This document shows, in pieces, positions 5,092 through 6,105 of a stretch of DNA of 6,105 nt (within the stretch, counting starts at the first letter, position 1; each line of letters opens with the position of its first letter). The DNA is from Oscillospiraceae bacterium. GTDB lineage: Bacteria > Bacillota > Clostridia > Oscillospirales > Ruminococcaceae. A program made the position numbers and the translations under genes. The stretch covers positions 1 to 6,105 of the forward strand of contig JAFPXW010000330.1 in the NCBI GenBank assembly GCA_017394565.1. Reading direction: 5' to 3'. The notes under the pieces are model-generated. The model ran no database searches, was not told where the DNA came from, and saw only the letters and a program-made list of their open reading frames with translations.

Positions 5092-5100
5092 AAATGCATA
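5092..5100 (+). repeat. Right target-site duplication AAATGCATA
   Basis: Exact copy of 4322-4330. Removing 4331-5100 restores a continuous sequence from the upstream gene's stop into the guaA promoter region. Confidence 0.92.
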
Positions 5101-5124
5101 GGCAGGATATTGACTTTTCTGCCT
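5100..5124 (+). promoter_or_regulatory. Inverted repeat around the guaA -35 box, possible operator
   Basis: AGGCAG at 5100-5105 pairs with CTGCCT at 5119-5124 across 13 bases containing the -35 hexamer. The position suits a repressor site on DNA, but no known operator consensus was matched and the arms are only 6 bp. Confidence 0.3.
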
Positions 5125-5138
5125 GTCCATGCTATAAT
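5110..5138 (+). promoter_or_regulatory. Sigma-A promoter of guaA
   Basis: TTGACT at 5110-5115 and TATAAT at 5133-5138 have a 17-base spacer. Expected transcription start is about 5145, leaving a leader of roughly 73 bases. The cassette ends 18 bp upstream of the -35 box, so the core promoter is intact, but any upstream activating sequence has been replaced. Confidence 0.88.
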
Positions 5139-5152
5139 TAGAATTGAACGGA

Positions 5153-5184
5153 GATGCCGTCTTTGTGGCGGCATTCTGCTTTTT
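5153..5184 (+). terminator. Leader hairpin plus T-run ahead of guaA, possible attenuator
   Basis: Bases 5153-5161 can pair with 5167-5175 (core ATGCCG/CGGCAT, two G-U pairs) around a 5-base loop. After four bases, five T follow at 5180-5184. This resembles an intrinsic terminator in the leader. ACGG at 5148-5151 could alternatively pair with CCGT at 5157-5160 and compete with the stem. The purine-riboswitch core was not found, and the leader is too short for most riboswitches. Confidence 0.4.
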
Positions 5185-5203
5185 ATCCGAAAACTCACTC
5201 CCG

Positions 5204-5210
5204 AAAGGAG
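5204..5210 (+). promoter_or_regulatory. Shine-Dalgarno AAAGGAG for guaA
   Basis: AAAGGAG seven bases before the ATG at 5218 supports that start, which also matches the usual GuaA N-terminus close to the conserved LDFGGQY motif. Confidence 0.85.
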
Positions 5211-5217
5211 CAAACCT

Positions 5218-6105
5218 ATGGCACATCAACTCGTCATCGTTCTCGACTTCGGCGGTCAGTACAATCAGCTCATCGCACGCAGAGTGCGTGAATGCGGCGT
5301 TTACTGCGAGGTCAAGAGCTATAAGACACCCATCGAGGAGATCAAGGCGCTGAATCCCTCCGGCATCATCTTCACCGGCGGCCCGAACAGCGTGTACGAT
5401 CCGGCTTCTCCCCACATCGACAAGGCGATCTTTGAACTCGGCATCCCGATCCTCGGCATTTGTTACGGCTGCCAGCTCATGGCGTACACCCTCGGCGGAA
5501 AGGTCGAGTCCTGCGTCAATTCTGAGTACGGCAAGACCGAGACACATTACGACAATTCCAGCGTCCTGTTCGGCGGCATCCATCTGCCCGAAACCGCAAC
5601 CAGCTGGATGAGCCACACGGATTTCGTTTCTGTTCTGCCGGAAGGTTTCCGCACGACTGCGCACACCGCAGACTGTCCGAATGCCGCGTTTGAGAACGCT
5701 GAACGTAAGCTCTATGCGGTGCAGTTCCATCCGGAGGTCAATCACACTTTCGCAGGTGTCGGCATGATCGACAGCTTCGTGAAGAATGTCTGCGGCTGCA
5801 CCGGTGACTGGACGATGGCGGGTTATGCCAAGACAGCCATTGCCGATATCAAGGCGAAAGTCGGCGACGGCAAGGTGCTGCTGGCACTGTCCGGCGGCGT
5901 GGACAGCTCCGTTGCGGCGGCACTGCTCGCAAAGGCAGTCGGCGAGCAGCTCACCTGCATTTTCGTTGACCACGGCTTCATGCGCAAGAACGAGGGCGAT
6001 GAAGTTGAGGCGGCATTCAAGAATTCCGGCATGAAGTTCATCCGCGTCAATGCGAAGGAGCAGTTTATGGCGAAACTGCGCGGTGTATCTGATCCGGAAA
6101 CCAAG
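5218..6105 (+). CDS. guaA: GMP synthase (glutamine-hydrolysing), N-terminal 296 residues
   Basis: The gene runs off the window end with the frame still open. GuaA converts XMP to GMP using ATP and ammonia from glutamine, the last step of guanine nucleotide synthesis, in the cytoplasm. The class I glutamine amidotransferase domain spans about residues 5-195: LDFGGQYNQLIARRVRE at the start, TGGPNSVYD, the nucleophile Cys82 in GICYGCQLMAYTLGG, and the catalytic His171 and Glu173 in FHPEVNHT. The ATP-pyrophosphatase domain follows, with its P-loop LALSGGVDSSV (about 222-232) and VDHGFMRKNEG (250-260). Roughly 200 residues, including the XMP-binding dimerisation domain, are missing beyond the window. 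All expected catalytic residues in the visible part are present. It has its own promoter and is a separate transcription unit from the upstream genes. Long frames on the opposite strand are shadows. Confidence 0.97.
   Translation, partial: MAHQLVIVLDFGGQYNQLIARRVRECGVYCEVKSYKTPIEEIKALNPSGIIFTGGPNSVYDPASPHIDKAIFELGIPILGICYGCQLMAYTLGGKVESCVNSEYGKTETHYDNSSVLFGGIHLPETATSWMSHTDFVSVLPEGFRTTAHTADCPNAAFENAERKLYAVQFHPEVNHTFAGVGMIDSFVKNVCGCTGDWTMAGYAKTAIADIKAKVGDGKVLLALSGGVDSSVAAALLAKAVGEQLTCIFVDHGFMRKNEGDEVEAAFKNSGMKFIRVNAKEQFMAKLRGVSDPETK

Noticed and set aside
5139..5217. Guanine (purine) riboswitch upstream of guaA
   Set aside because: The conserved purine-riboswitch core motifs are absent and the leader is too short for an aptamer plus expression platform.
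5056..5973. Minus-strand 305-codon frame spanning the cassette end and guaA
   Set aside because: It crosses a transposition boundary and the strongly supported guaA gene, so it is an artefact of reading guaA backwards.

Overview
The window looks like a chromosomal segment from a Gram-positive gut-type Clostridia (Ruminococcaceae/Oscillospiraceae-like). The evidence is AGGAGG-type ribosome binding sites in front of most genes, consensus sigma-A promoters, moderately GC-rich coding sequence, and small hypothetical proteins of types I associate with Clostridia (DUF6483-like and DUF3784-like, named from memory of the families). Species cannot be named from the sequence alone.

Layout. Bases 1-3264 form a tight plus-strand run: the 3' part of asnB (asparagine synthase), a membrane-anchored HExxH metallopeptidase that overlaps asnB by the 4 bases GTGA, an HD-domain phosphohydrolase 17 bases further on, and pyrB (aspartate carbamoyltransferase) after a 51-base gap. 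No obvious promoter or terminator separates them, so they are probably one operon. PyrB carries a roughly 48-residue C-terminal extension with a four-cysteine knuckle matching the zinc domain of the ATCase regulatory chain PyrI, but without PyrI's nucleotide-binding domain. Bases 3265-3393 are non-coding, with a 4-unit tandem 7-mer repeat and two short hairpins. Next come an unrecognised single-pass membrane protein (3394-3903) and a DUF6483-like protein (3943-4323).

Bases 4331-5091 are an AT-rich insertion with the hallmarks of a transposed, transposase-less cassette. It has perfect 16-bp terminal inverted repeats (CACGGAAATCAATTTT) and is flanked by a perfect 9-bp direct repeat, AAATGCATA, at 4322-4330 and 5092-5100. 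A third, internal copy of the end lies at 4467-4482 in the same orientation as the right end, and the homology between the two right ends extends over 55 bp. Between the two right ends sits a self-contained minus-strand unit: promoter TTGACT-17-TATAAT, Shine-Dalgarno, a 111-aa membrane protein and an intrinsic terminator. The insertion landed in the stop codon of the DUF6483-like gene without destroying it, about 18 bp upstream of the guaA promoter.

From 5101 the host sequence resumes with a consensus promoter (TTGACT-17-TATAAT), a leader with a hairpin and T-run that may be an attenuator, and guaA (GMP synthase), which runs off the window end. Asparagine, pyrimidine and GMP synthesis enzymes occur close together; AsnB and GuaA both use glutamine as amide donor. 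I infer no dedicated joint pathway. The most noteworthy items are the cargo-carrying cassette with its duplicated right end and the PyrB-zinc-domain fusion.
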